This document shows, piece by piece, positions 18,241-26,502 of a stretch of 64,000 nucleotides of DNA. A model generated the notes under the pieces. It worked only from the letters and a program-made list of their open reading frames with translations, did no database searches and was not told the DNA's origin. The first letter of the stretch is position 1, and each line of letters starts with the position of its first letter. A program made the translations under genes and the position numbers. The stretch comes from Gallionella sp. (lineage in GTDB: Bacteria > Pseudomonadota > Gammaproteobacteria > Burkholderiales > Gallionellaceae), in NCBI GenBank assembly GCA_028687335.1, contig JAQUAI010000003.1:62001-126000 (forward strand). Direction: 5' to 3'.

Positions 18241-20267
18241 TTTGGCAATGCCTCCTTCAAATCCAACTGTCCGTCTTTCTCGGTGGCAAATGCCGCCACT
18301 TTGATCGTCCATGCGTCCACCTTTGCACTGGCGGCGGAAACAGCATCGACATCCACCTCTTCGTCGACTTCAATTTCGTTCGCTGCATGGGCAAACTCGG
18401 CGGCAATTTCTTCCGGTGCCAGCAAGTTGAGTTGCGCACTCAGTACATTCAAATCATCTTGGCGTGCGCCGCCCAACAACTGCGCCACACCGGAACCCAG
18501 CAAACGCAAGATTGATTCGTTACATTGCGCCGCCTCGGCATACTTGCGCTGAAACACCAGTGCATTGCGGTACTCGCGCTCGTGTGCCGCTTCGAAGAAA
18601 TTGGCACCAATCAACACTTGCGATGCGCCCGCGCACTCGCCACCGCCCAGTTGCAGAACACGGAAATCAGCCTTGTCGCCAAAATCGCGCATCACGCTAT
18701 CCAGTTCATGCGCTTGCACTTCTGCCAGATCGGCCAACAACGCCTTGAAATACTCCGGCTGCTGCGCACGCGCCCAGACGAAAAAGCTGGATTCACCACT
18801 GGCAAGATGCGCAGCCTGCACACGCTCAATCGCCACTTTGATACGAGCTGCCGGTAACGCTGGCCCTTTCAGTGCCAACGCACCACCCGCGCTACCCTTG
18901 CCAGCAAAATACATCTGGTAATGCGGCACCAACTTGCCGTGCATGCGCTTGCCTTCGCCGTAAATACCGATGTCGCCAGTCTCGGGCTGCGCGCAACCGT
19001 TATGGCAACCTGACACGCGAATATGCAAGTCCGCCGCCCCGCCCGACAACAACGGCCCCAGCACGGTGCTGGAGGTAATCCCCAGACGGCAAGTCGAAGT
19101 ACCGGGGCAAGTCACCACGTTGTCACCCGCTTGCGGCTCGCCCAACCCCAGCACGGACAAGCCGCCGCGCAATATCGCCACCTTCGCCTGCGGTACATTC
19201 AACACCGCAAAATTCTGATCCTGCGTTGCATGCAGCTCGTTCAAACCCAGCTCGCGCAACAGCACCGACAAGCCGCGCAGCTGCTCCGCTTTCACATCGC
19301 CGATAGGCAGTGCAACAGGGAACACGAACAAGCCTTGCTCCTGCTGTGCGAACAGTTTGCGCGGCGCTCCCTGACCCGGCGCTTCGCTACCGTTTGGCGT
19401 GCGCCACGCTCCCTGCGGATAAGTTTGTCCGGCCAATGCTTCCTTGGTGCGCCCAAACTCTTCGCGGTATTTCTCGATAAAGCCATCTACACCGAAACGC
19501 TCGACGAGAAACTTGATGCGTGATTTCGCGCGCTTGGTACGGTCGGAATATTTGTTGTGCAAAGTCACCAATGCCTCCATCGCAAACAACAATTCATGCT
19601 CGGGAATAAATTCCTCCACCACGATGGACTCGCGCGGCTTGTGCCCCAAACCACCGCCCGCACGAATCTTGAAACCATGCTGCCCGTCTTTATTCACCGC
19701 GATCACGCCGCAATCGTGCAGCAGAGCTTGCGCGCAATCTGATTCGCAACCGGAGAATGAAATCTTAAATTTGCGCGGCAACTGCTGGTTCAGCGGATTA
19801 CGCAAAAAATGCACGGTCGCCCCTTCCGCATGCGTGCTCACATCGACATGCTCTTTCGGGCAAACGCCAGCCAGCGGGCAAGCAGTCATGTTGCGAATCG
19901 TGTTGCCGCACGCTTCGCGCGTGGTCATGCCGACTTTGGCCAAACGGCGCATCGCTTCCGGCATTTTTACCAACGGAATGTAATGAATTTGAATGCTCTG
20001 ACGCGTGGTCAGATGCGCAGTTTGATGCTGGGAAAACTCCGCCGTCACTTCGCCGATCACGCCGAGTTGTTCGGCTGTCAAACGGCCACCCGGCACTTTG
20101 ATGCGTAGCATGTTCACGCCCTGTTGACGCTGGCCGTACACGCCCTGCTGCAAACGGATGGCGGTAAAACGATCAGGATCAATACCGCCTTCGTTAAAAG
20201 TGGCAATCGCTTGCTCGAAGCGGTCTATTTCTTCCAGATCAGACAAGTTACGTGTATTCAGGCTCAT
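18237..20267 (-). CDS. cysI: Sulfite reductase haemoprotein (nitrite/sulfite reductase family), CysI
   Basis: A 676-residue sirohaem/[4Fe-4S] reductase. The cluster ligands are two Cys in TCPGTSTC (about 387, 393) and two in GCHNGC (about 421, 425). The N-terminal half carries the paired NIR/SIR repeats with HLTTRQSIQIHY (substrate and sirohaem Arg). Residues beyond about 540 form an extra Glu/Ala-rich tail containing ECAGASQ and EREYRNALVFQRKYAEAA, not part of the catalytic fold as I know it. The ATG at 20267 is preceded by AAGGGAAATAACC. It reduces sulfite to sulfide, with electrons from ferredoxin or an undetected flavoprotein; no cysJ is visible. Confidence 0.9.
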   Translation of the reverse strand: MSLNTRNLSDLEEIDRFEQAIATFNEGGIDPDRFTAIRLQQGVYGQRQQGVNMLRIKVPGGRLTAEQLGVIGEVTAEFSQHQTAHLTTRQSIQIHYIPLVKMPEAMRRLAKVGMTTREACGNTIRNMTACPLAGVCPKEHVDVSTHAEGATVHFLRNPLNQQLPRKFKISFSGCESDCAQALLHDCGVIAVNKDGQHGFKIRAGGGLGHKPRESIVVEEFIPEHELLFAMEALVTLHNKYSDRTKRAKSRIKFLVERFGVDGFIEKYREEFGRTKEALAGQTYPQGAWRTPNGSEAPGQGAPRKLFAQQEQGLFVFPVALPIGDVKAEQLRGLSVLLRELGLNELHATQDQNFAVLNVPQAKVAILRGGLSVLGLGEPQAGDNVVTCPGTSTCRLGITSSTVLGPLLSGGAADLHIRVSGCHNGCAQPETGDIGIYGEGKRMHGKLVPHYQMYFAGKGSAGGALALKGPALPAARIKVAIERVQAAHLASGESSFFVWARAQQPEYFKALLADLAEVQAHELDSVMRDFGDKADFRVLQLGGGECAGASQVLIGANFFEAAHEREYRNALVFQRKYAEAAQCNESILRLLGSGVAQLLGGARQDDLNVLSAQLNLLAPEEIAAEFAHAANEIEVDEEVDVDAVSAASAKVDAWTIKVAAFATEKDGQLDLKEALPK

Positions 20268-20295
20268 GGTTATTTCCCTTCGAGACAAATCAATA

Positions 20296-21078
20296 TCAAT
20301 GCAAAACTAGGCGCGTGCCGATAATCAGCAGCATCACCGCCAAGAGGGGGCGCAATACTTTTTCTGGTACTTTGGCCGAGAGATGGCTACCGATGTAGAT
20401 GCCCGGCAAGGAGCCCAGCAGCAGGCTTCCCAGCAACACTAGATCAACCGTGCCCAACGCCATGTGCCCCAAACCCGCCACCAACGTAAGCGGCACAGCA
20501 TGGGCGATGTCGGTGCCAACCACCTTGACCGCCGTGAGGCGCGGGTAGAGAAATAACAGTGCCACCGTGCCCAGCACCCCGGCACCGATGGAAGAGATAG
20601 TTACCAGCGCACCAACAACCGTGCCCGTGACAATGGTGGCAGCTGGTAAATAACGATGATGCAATTCGTAAACCGTGCCGTCTTCGCGTTGCGCGAGTTT
20701 TTTGATCCAGTCTTTCAGCAACAAAGCCACCGCGGTCGCAAGCAGCGCCACACTCAGTACGCTGGTAACCAAGCTGCGTAAAGTTTTTTCATCCAAAGCG
20801 AGATACTTGAGCAAGGCGAGAGTAAACAGTGCCGCCGGAATACTGCCCAAGCTCAACAGCCCGACCACTTTCCATTCCACCGTGCTGTTACGGCTATGAA
20901 CCCAGCCACCCAGCGACTTGGTAATTGCCGCATACAACAGGTCGGTGCCGACAGCAGTCGCGGGCGACACACCGAAGAACAGCACCAGCAACGGTGTCAT
21001 CAGCGAGCCGCCGCCAACGCCGGTTACCCCGACGATCAGCCCGACCAAAAATCCCGACACCGTGTACAACCAATCCAT
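20296..21078 (-). CDS. TauE/SafE-family sulfur-compound permease
   Basis: A 260-residue membrane protein with about eight hydrophobic segments and the family's GVTGVGGGSLMTPLLVLFFG motif near the N-terminus (residues about 15-34), repeated in degenerate form in the second half (SSIGAGVLGTVALLFLYP). Such proteins export sulfite or carry sulfate, taurine-derived or other organosulfur anions. Here it is the first gene of the assimilation operon, 28 bp before cysI, and no CysTWA importer is visible. A start at the GTG at 21087 is possible; the ATG at 21078 is preferred. Confidence 0.85.
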   Translation of the reverse strand: MDWLYTVSGFLVGLIVGVTGVGGGSLMTPLLVLFFGVSPATAVGTDLLYAAITKSLGGWVHSRNSTVEWKVVGLLSLGSIPAALFTLALLKYLALDEKTLRSLVTSVLSVALLATAVALLLKDWIKKLAQREDGTVYELHHRYLPAATIVTGTVVGALVTISSIGAGVLGTVALLFLYPRLTAVKVVGTDIAHAVPLTLVAGLGHMALGTVDLVLLGSLLLGSLPGIYIGSHLSAKVPEKVLRPLLAVMLLIIGTRLVLH

Positions 21079-21087
21079 TTTCGTCAC

Positions 21088-21189
21088 CCGTATTCCGTTG
21101 CAATGGGGCGCATTCTAGGTTGGCACCGTTATATTACTAAATACTTTTATGTTAGTATTTTATAACTTAATAACATATACGAATTTCAT
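21088..21189. promoter_or_regulatory. Divergent promoter region of sulfate operon and cysB
   Basis: About 100 bp, very AT-rich in its right half (21130-21185: TATTACTAAATACTTTTATG, then TTATAACTTAATAAC), separate the TauE-cysIHDN operon from the LysR gene. LysR-type regulators usually bind such shared promoters, and the ATAAC/TTATAACTTAATAAC repeats are possible CysB contacts. No exact consensus match can be claimed. Confidence 0.5.
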
Positions 21190-22116
21190 ATGAATCTCCA
21201 ACAATTGCGTTACCTGAACGAAATCGTGCGCTGCAATCTGAATATCTCGGATGCCGCCAACGCGCTATACACCTCGCAACCCGGTGTCAGTAAACAGATC
21301 AAACTGCTGGAAGAAGAATTGGGTATCGATATTTTCGTGCGCAACGGAAAACGCATCGTCGCTGTCACCGAGCCAGGAAAGTCGGTCGTCGAAATCGCCC
21401 AGCGCGTATTGCGCGAAACTGAGAACTTGAAACAAGTCGGACAAGAATTCAAACGACAGGACAGCGGTAGCCTGACCATCGCCACCACGCACACGCAAGC
21501 CCGCTACGCGCTACCGCAAGTCGTAAAAGCGTTCACTTTGAGTTATCCGGGCGTAAAGCTTGGCCTGCATCAGGGCAGCCCAACGCAAATTGCCGAACAG
21601 GTATTGAGCGGCGAAGCAGACATCGGCATCGCCACCGAAAGCCTCTCCTTATATGACGAACTGGTCACCCTGCCCTGCTATGAATGGCACCACTGCATCG
21701 TTGTTCCGCTGGAGCACCCGCTGTTGCAGGAAAAGCGTTTGACACTAAAGAAGCTAGCGCAATACCCCATCATCACCTACGACTTCGCTTTCACGGGGCG
21801 CAACAAAATCAATCAGGCATTCAGCGAGGCTGGGATCGAGCCAAATATCGCGCTAACCGCCATCGATGCCGACGTGATTAAAACGTATGTGGAGCTAGGC
21901 TTGGGTGTGGGTATCGTGGCGCAGATGGCCTTCATCCCCGATCGTGACCGCCATTTACGCATGATCGACGCGGGCCATTTGTTTGAAGCCAGCACTACGC
22001 GCGTCGCCATCCGCCAAAACCAATATCTGCGCGGATTCGCTTACCACTTCATTGAATTATTCGCACCGCACCTGACGCGCGACGTGGTCGCGCAAGCGTT
22101 ACATTTGACGAAGTAA
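21190..22116 (+). CDS. cysB: LysR-family regulator, CysB/Cbl type
   Basis: A 308-residue LysR protein. The N-terminal HTH (residues about 4-60) reads MNLQQLRYLNEIVRCNLNIS, a CysB-like beginning, and the effector domain contains the TTHTQARYALP strand-loop (about 98-108) that in CysB binds sulfate and N-acetylserine. VELGLGVGIVAQMAF near residue 237 matches the usual hinge. It probably activates the divergent assimilation operon under sulfur limitation and represses its own gene. It stands at the left border of the defence island. Confidence 0.93.
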   Translation: MNLQQLRYLNEIVRCNLNISDAANALYTSQPGVSKQIKLLEEELGIDIFVRNGKRIVAVTEPGKSVVEIAQRVLRETENLKQVGQEFKRQDSGSLTIATTHTQARYALPQVVKAFTLSYPGVKLGLHQGSPTQIAEQVLSGEADIGIATESLSLYDELVTLPCYEWHHCIVVPLEHPLLQEKRLTLKKLAQYPIITYDFAFTGRNKINQAFSEAGIEPNIALTAIDADVIKTYVELGLGVGIVAQMAFIPDRDRHLRMIDAGHLFEASTTRVAIRQNQYLRGFAYHFIELFAPHLTRDVVAQALHLTK

Positions 22117-22177
22117 GGGCAGCCGCCCGCTTTTACCAAATACAATCTGGTCAGACTGACTAGTTTTGGAGAGCATC

Positions 22178-22246
22178 ATGCAAACATGGCAACTAAGCGA
22201 GGTCGTTAAACGCGCGCAAACTCCCACGCGAAAAATCAAACTATGA
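22178..22246 (+). pseudogene. Phd/YefM-type antitoxin remnant
   Basis: Only 22 codons remain: MQTWQLSEVVKRAQ followed by a divergent tail and a TGA that overlaps the next ATG. In intact family members the start (MQTWQL) is followed by about seven residues before the SEVVKRAQ part, so there appears to be an in-frame deletion as well as loss of the DNA-binding and toxin-binding remainder. A ribosome site (TTTTGGAGAGCATC) is retained. Confidence 0.7.
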
Positions 22247-22395
22247 GCTACCTGCTCAACACCAACGTCATCTCGAAATTGGTGCGCCCCAAGCCCGCCA
22301 AAGCCGTCTTGACGTGGTTCGACAACATCCCCTCCGAAGCCCTGCACATCAGCGTATTGACCTTAGGAGAAATCCGCAAAGGAATAGTAAGGTGA
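22243..22395 (+). pseudogene. VapC PIN-domain toxin remnant
   Basis: A 50-codon frame starting MSYLLNTNVISKLVRPKP and reaching ISVLTLGEIRKGI before a premature TGA; a normal VapC has about 130-140 residues. The first catalytic Asp of the usual LDTNV is replaced by Asn (LNTNV), and the second half, with the other acidic residues, is absent. It overlaps the antitoxin remnant by four bases as in a real phd-vapC operon. It is very unlikely to be active. Confidence 0.8.
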
Positions 22396-22488
22396 TAAAG
22401 TCGAATGCAGGACTCTCGTCGAGTCGTATTAGGCGAATGCCAATAAACTCCGTTGTTGTATGACAAAAGATAACCACGAGGGACGTTC

Positions 22489-25400
22489 ATGCAAAAGCGT
22501 GGCGAAGAAATACTTTATTCGGCATCGGATATTGTCAGTAATCTCGAATGTGAGCACATCACCACGCTAGACCTGCTCGATCTGGAAACGCCGCTACCAA
22601 GAACTGCGGATAGCGAACAGGCACAGTTAATCCAGAAGAAGGGCTATGCGCATGAGGCAGAGTTTCTTGAACTGCTCAAGGCTCGGCACTTGTCGGTTAT
22701 CAATATCGCTGAGACGAAAAAACCGCTGAAGCAAAAAGTTGATGCCACGCTGCAAGCTATGCGCGATGGTTGCGAAATTATTTTTCAGGCGACCTTGCGG
22801 GATGGGTGCTTGATTGGTCACGCAGATTTTCTGCGAAAAGTGTCGCGACCATCGAATCTTGGCGAGTGGAGCTATGAGGTTCTGGATACCAAGCTGGCGC
22901 GAAGCGCAAAAGCAAAATTCATTGTTCAGCTCGGGTTTTATTCTGCGCTGTTGGGTAAAGCCCAAGGGCTGGCACCGATACAGATGCATGTCATTCTTGG
23001 AGACCGCTCTGAAGTAGCCTATCGCTATGCCGATTACGCCCGATATTTGGATCTCGTGACTCATCGTTTCCTCGAACGTGTTTCTGGCGTAACTCTGGAT
23101 ACTTATCCAGTCCCTTGCGAAAAGTGCGATCAGTGCAAATGGAACGGCCTGTGTGCCGACCGGCGTCTCAGAGACGATCATCTTAGTCAGGTCGCCAATA
23201 TCAGCGGACTGCAAATCAAGAGGCTGCAAGTTGCCGGGGTGAATACATTGGAAGCTTTGGGTTCTTTGCCAGAGGCAACCCGAATCCCGAAAATGACCCC
23301 GGACACACAGGAAAGATTGCGACAACAAGCCAGATTGCAGTTGATGGCTCGCCTGAGCGGGGAGAGGCAACTGGAATTGCTGCCACAAGAAAGCGGGGCA
23401 ATTCGAGGATTCGCACGCTTGCCCCGACCGAATGCAGGCGACCTGTTTTTTGACATGGAGGGCAACCCGCTGGAGGAAGGTGGGCTTGAATATCTTTTCG
23501 GGCTCTACTTTTTCAAGGATGGGAAACCCGAGTTCAAGGCATTCTGGGGGCATAACCGAGCCGAGGAGAAATTGGCCTTCGAAGCCTTCATGGATTTTGT
23601 GACGGCATGGCTACGGCAGCATCCGTACGCCCATATCTACCATTACGCGCCTTACGAACAGACCGCACTCAAGAAGCTCATGTCTTTGCATGGCACGCGC
23701 GAGGCCGAGGTGGACAATCTGTTGCGGACGCAGAAAATGATTGATCTTTACAAAGTCGTCCGTGAGGGAATTCGCGTCTCCGAGCCAAGATACTCGATCA
23801 AGAATATCGAGCATTTTTATCTTGAGCATCGTACCGGCGATGTCACCAACGCCGGGGCAAGCATCGTCTATTACGAGCGGTGGAAGGAGACGGGGGATCC
23901 CCAATTGCTCAAGGACATTGAGGACTACAACTTCGATGATGTCCGCTCAACTTACGAATTGCAGCAATGGCTTCTGTCGCTACGCCCTGGGGAATTGCCG
24001 TGGGCAAAGGATGAGGTTGCAGAAGCGAAAGTTGCGAATCAGGAAACCGCAGAGCTCAATAAAGCAGAAGCGCGACTGATTCCTTATCGGGAGCGATTGA
24101 TAGCTCGCTTGCCCGAGGATCGCAAGGTGTGGGGACTGCCGGAACACTTGCGGGAGCTGACTTTTCAGTTGCTCGACTTCCATCGGCGCACGGAAAAACC
24201 GGCGTGGTGGGCCATGTTTGCTCGCATGGAAATGACCGAAGATGAGTTGTTGGAGGATGGCGAATGTTTGGCGGGATTGATGCCGGACACGGAAAATCCG
24301 CCTCGGCCCGATAAGCGCTCGACCGTTTACACCTTTCTTTTCCCCGAGCAGGGATCGAAGCTCAAGACCGGCGATAGCGCGACGCTGACACAGACAGCCG
24401 AAACGGTAAGCGAACTCACGGTTGACGAAGAAGCTCGGCGTGTCAGCTTCAAACGCTCGAATGGCAAAGAGCCGTTGCCGTTACGTGTTTGTCTGGGGCC
24501 GGGAAAGCCGGTGAACAGCAATGCTTTGGTCGAGGCCGTTTTTCGCTTTGGAGACAGCATCGTCGAAGGGGATGGTAAATATCCGGCGCTCGAATCCATA
24601 CTCAATCAGACGTTGCCGAAAATACGCGGCGCGGAAGCCGGGAGCCCCGTCGTGCCCGCGAACGATGAGTCGTTAACGAAAATCATCACGGCGATTGCAA
24701 ATCTCGAAAGCAGTTATTTGTTCGTTCAAGGCCCGCCGGGTGCGGGTAAAACCTATACCGGCTCCCATGTCATCGTGGCTTTGCTAAAGAAAGGTTGCCG
24801 GGTCGGTGTGTCCTCAAACAGCCACAAGGCCATCAACAATTTGTTGCATGGCATCGTCAAGGTAGCCAAGGAACAAGATTACGAATTTCGGGGTGCCAAG
24901 AAATCGACTAATGGAAAGCCGGAATCCTGCTTCGAGGGAGATTTCATCGACGATGTTTTCGACAACAAGGATATTTTTGGGGCATTTGGCGACGAATGGG
25001 AATATCAACTGGTAGCGGGTACAGCTTGGCTGTTTGCCGATAAGGGCATGGATAGTCAGCTTGATTACATATTCGTGGATGAGGCCGGGCAGGTGGCGCT
25101 GGCCAACCTGGTCGCCATGGGCACGAGCGCTAAAAACATCGTGCTGCTGGGAGACCAGATGCAATTGGGACAGCCTATTCAAGGCACACATCCGGGGCGC
25201 TCGGGGGAATCGTCGCTGGAATACCTGCTGAATGGTTTGGCGACCATTCCACCGGAACGAGGGATATTTCTCGGCACCACTTGGCGGATGCATCCGGACG
25301 TATGCCGATTCATTTCGGATGCCGTCTACGATGGTCGTCTGGAGCCGGAGCCCAATAATGCCAGGCAGATGTTGCTCCTCGACGACAATGCGCATCCATC

Positions 25401-25890
25401 CTTGATCCCCACCGGAATTCGTTATATCCCGATTGAGCACGATGCTTGTTCGCAGCGCAGTCCAGAGGAAGCCGATCTTGTGCAGGAACTCGTGCAGAGC
25501 CTGCTGACGCAGCGCTATCGCGACAAGCAGGGGCTGGAGCACCCGATGACCCTGAACGACATCCTTGTCGTAGCTCCATACAACATGCAGGTCAACTTGT
25601 TGAAGAAGGTGTTGCCGGAAGGCGCACGGGTCGGCACGGTCGATAAGTTCCAGGGCCAGGAGGCCGAAGCCGTCATCATTTCCATGGCAACGTCCAGCGG
25701 CGACTATTTGCCGCGATTCATCGAGTTTCTGTACAGCAAGAACCGCCTGAACGTGGCGATTTCGCGAGCAAAGTGTTTGGCGTTATTCATCGCCAATCCT
25801 GCGCTGATGGCTATCCGATGCACCTCCCCGGAGGAAATGGCGCTGGTGAATACCCTGTGCTGGGTGCAGGAGGTGGGACGGTGTCGTTGA
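22489..25890 (+). CDS. TM0106-type RecB nuclease / RNase H-like exonuclease / SF1 helicase fusion
   Basis: A 1133-residue protein with three enzymatic modules. (1) A Cas4/Dna2-like RecB nuclease, with HADF (Asp about 113), VLDTK (Asp133, Lys135) and QLGFY, followed by a four-Cys cluster (C210, C213, C216, C222) that may hold Fe-S. (2) An RNase_H_2/DEDD-like 3'-5' exonuclease beginning LFFDMEGNP (about 320). (3) A C-terminal SF1 Dna2/UPF1-type helicase with Walker A GPPGAGKT (about 748), VDEAGQ (about 862), then TWRMHPD, VGTVDKFQGQEA and NVAISRAK motifs. It probably processes DNA ends or invading DNA. It stands alone between the vapC remnant and the mcr genes. Confidence 0.85.
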   Translation: MQKRGEEILYSASDIVSNLECEHITTLDLLDLETPLPRTADSEQAQLIQKKGYAHEAEFLELLKARHLSVINIAETKKPLKQKVDATLQAMRDGCEIIFQATLRDGCLIGHADFLRKVSRPSNLGEWSYEVLDTKLARSAKAKFIVQLGFYSALLGKAQGLAPIQMHVILGDRSEVAYRYADYARYLDLVTHRFLERVSGVTLDTYPVPCEKCDQCKWNGLCADRRLRDDHLSQVANISGLQIKRLQVAGVNTLEALGSLPEATRIPKMTPDTQERLRQQARLQLMARLSGERQLELLPQESGAIRGFARLPRPNAGDLFFDMEGNPLEEGGLEYLFGLYFFKDGKPEFKAFWGHNRAEEKLAFEAFMDFVTAWLRQHPYAHIYHYAPYEQTALKKLMSLHGTREAEVDNLLRTQKMIDLYKVVREGIRVSEPRYSIKNIEHFYLEHRTGDVTNAGASIVYYERWKETGDPQLLKDIEDYNFDDVRSTYELQQWLLSLRPGELPWAKDEVAEAKVANQETAELNKAEARLIPYRERLIARLPEDRKVWGLPEHLRELTFQLLDFHRRTEKPAWWAMFARMEMTEDELLEDGECLAGLMPDTENPPRPDKRSTVYTFLFPEQGSKLKTGDSATLTQTAETVSELTVDEEARRVSFKRSNGKEPLPLRVCLGPGKPVNSNALVEAVFRFGDSIVEGDGKYPALESILNQTLPKIRGAEAGSPVVPANDESLTKIITAIANLESSYLFVQGPPGAGKTYTGSHVIVALLKKGCRVGVSSNSHKAINNLLHGIVKVAKEQDYEFRGAKKSTNGKPESCFEGDFIDDVFDNKDIFGAFGDEWEYQLVAGTAWLFADKGMDSQLDYIFVDEAGQVALANLVAMGTSAKNIVLLGDQMQLGQPIQGTHPGRSGESSLEYLLNGLATIPPERGIFLGTTWRMHPDVCRFISDAVYDGRLEPEPNNARQMLLLDDNAHPSLIPTGIRYIPIEHDACSQRSPEEADLVQELVQSLLTQRYRDKQGLEHPMTLNDILVVAPYNMQVNLLKKVLPEGARVGTVDKFQGQEAEAVIISMATSSGDYLPRFIEFLYSKNRLNVAISRAKCLALFIANPALMAIRCTSPEEMALVNTLCWVQEVGRCR

Positions 25891-26136
25891 TCGGGAAATC
25901 CGAACGCGGGAATTGAGATGGAGCGCGTATCTGATCGACTGGTTTGGATGGCAAACTTGAGAAAAAAGCAGGTCGATTAATTGATGCTGGAAATTACTTG
26001 TTTTGCGCGCCTGAAAATACCTTTTTTATTCATGTTGTTATGGCTGTAAATTTTTTAGACAAAGCGCTTGTCGCGCCTACGTTCGGTTAGTAACATGCAT
26101 TCAGCCTTTGATTTTCGTTGTTGTCGTTGTACTTGC

Positions 26137-26164
26137 CCCCCGGCTTCGGTCGGGGGATTTTTTT
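26137..26164 (+). terminator. Hairpin plus T-run directly before the mcr operon
   Basis: An 8-bp stem, CCCCCGGC-TTCG-GTCGGGGG, with a UUCG tetraloop is followed by ATTTTTTTA. It has every feature of an intrinsic terminator. The T-run ends six bases before AGGGGAGCAAAATG, the ribosome site and start of the next gene. It may end the helicase transcript 250 bp downstream of its stop, or act as an attenuator for the following genes if their promoter lies in 25950-26130. Confidence 0.85.
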
Positions 26165-26175
26165 AGGGGAGCAAA

Positions 26176-26502
26176 ATGAGTATTGCAAGGATTCGCCTCA
26201 CTCAAGGGAATTTGAATAACTCCCATTTTTACCTGACATCCTGCTTGGCAATGTTCCCTGCCGATTCAATCGGCGGTGGCAATGCTAGGAGCAGAGCAAG
26301 TCGATTGCTACGGATTAAGCCGCTGGATGGCGAAAGTCTGGAAACTGATATTGATGGGAAAAAGAATATTTTCAGAAAACGCGATTGGGTTACAGCAATG
26401 TTTAAACGCGCGAATGCAAAGCTTGGGGATTACGTTTTTATAAAAATGCAGAACGATGGATCTTACGAAATTGGGGTTGATAAGTCTGAGGGCAGCACAT
26501 GA
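26176..26502 (+). CDS. Small putative DNA-binding protein of the mcr operon
   Basis: A 108-residue protein. The visible pattern is RLTQGNLNNSHFYLTSCLAMFP at the start, a conserved-looking FPADSIGG turn (about 34-41), an ETDIDGKKNIFRKRDWV stretch (about 64-80) and a final DYVFIKMQNDGSYEI strand pair. This resembles small B3-like or AbrB-like proteins met next to restriction and methylation genes, but the fold is an inference. It overlaps mcrB by four bases (ATGA), so its product is made with McrB and could act as a detached target-recognition subunit or a local regulator. Confidence 0.6.
   Translation: MSIARIRLTQGNLNNSHFYLTSCLAMFPADSIGGGNARSRASRLLRIKPLDGESLETDIDGKKNIFRKRDWVTAMFKRANAKLGDYVFIKMQNDGSYEIGVDKSEGST

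Noticed and set aside
21190-22116. Cbl instead of CysB
   Set aside because: The two cannot be told apart with certainty by eye, but a single regulator divergent from the core assimilation genes is more likely CysB.
22627-23553. 308-codon frame antisense to the nuclease/helicase gene
   Set aside because: It lies wholly opposite a protein with recognisable catalytic motifs. It has no ribosome site and no recognisable family.
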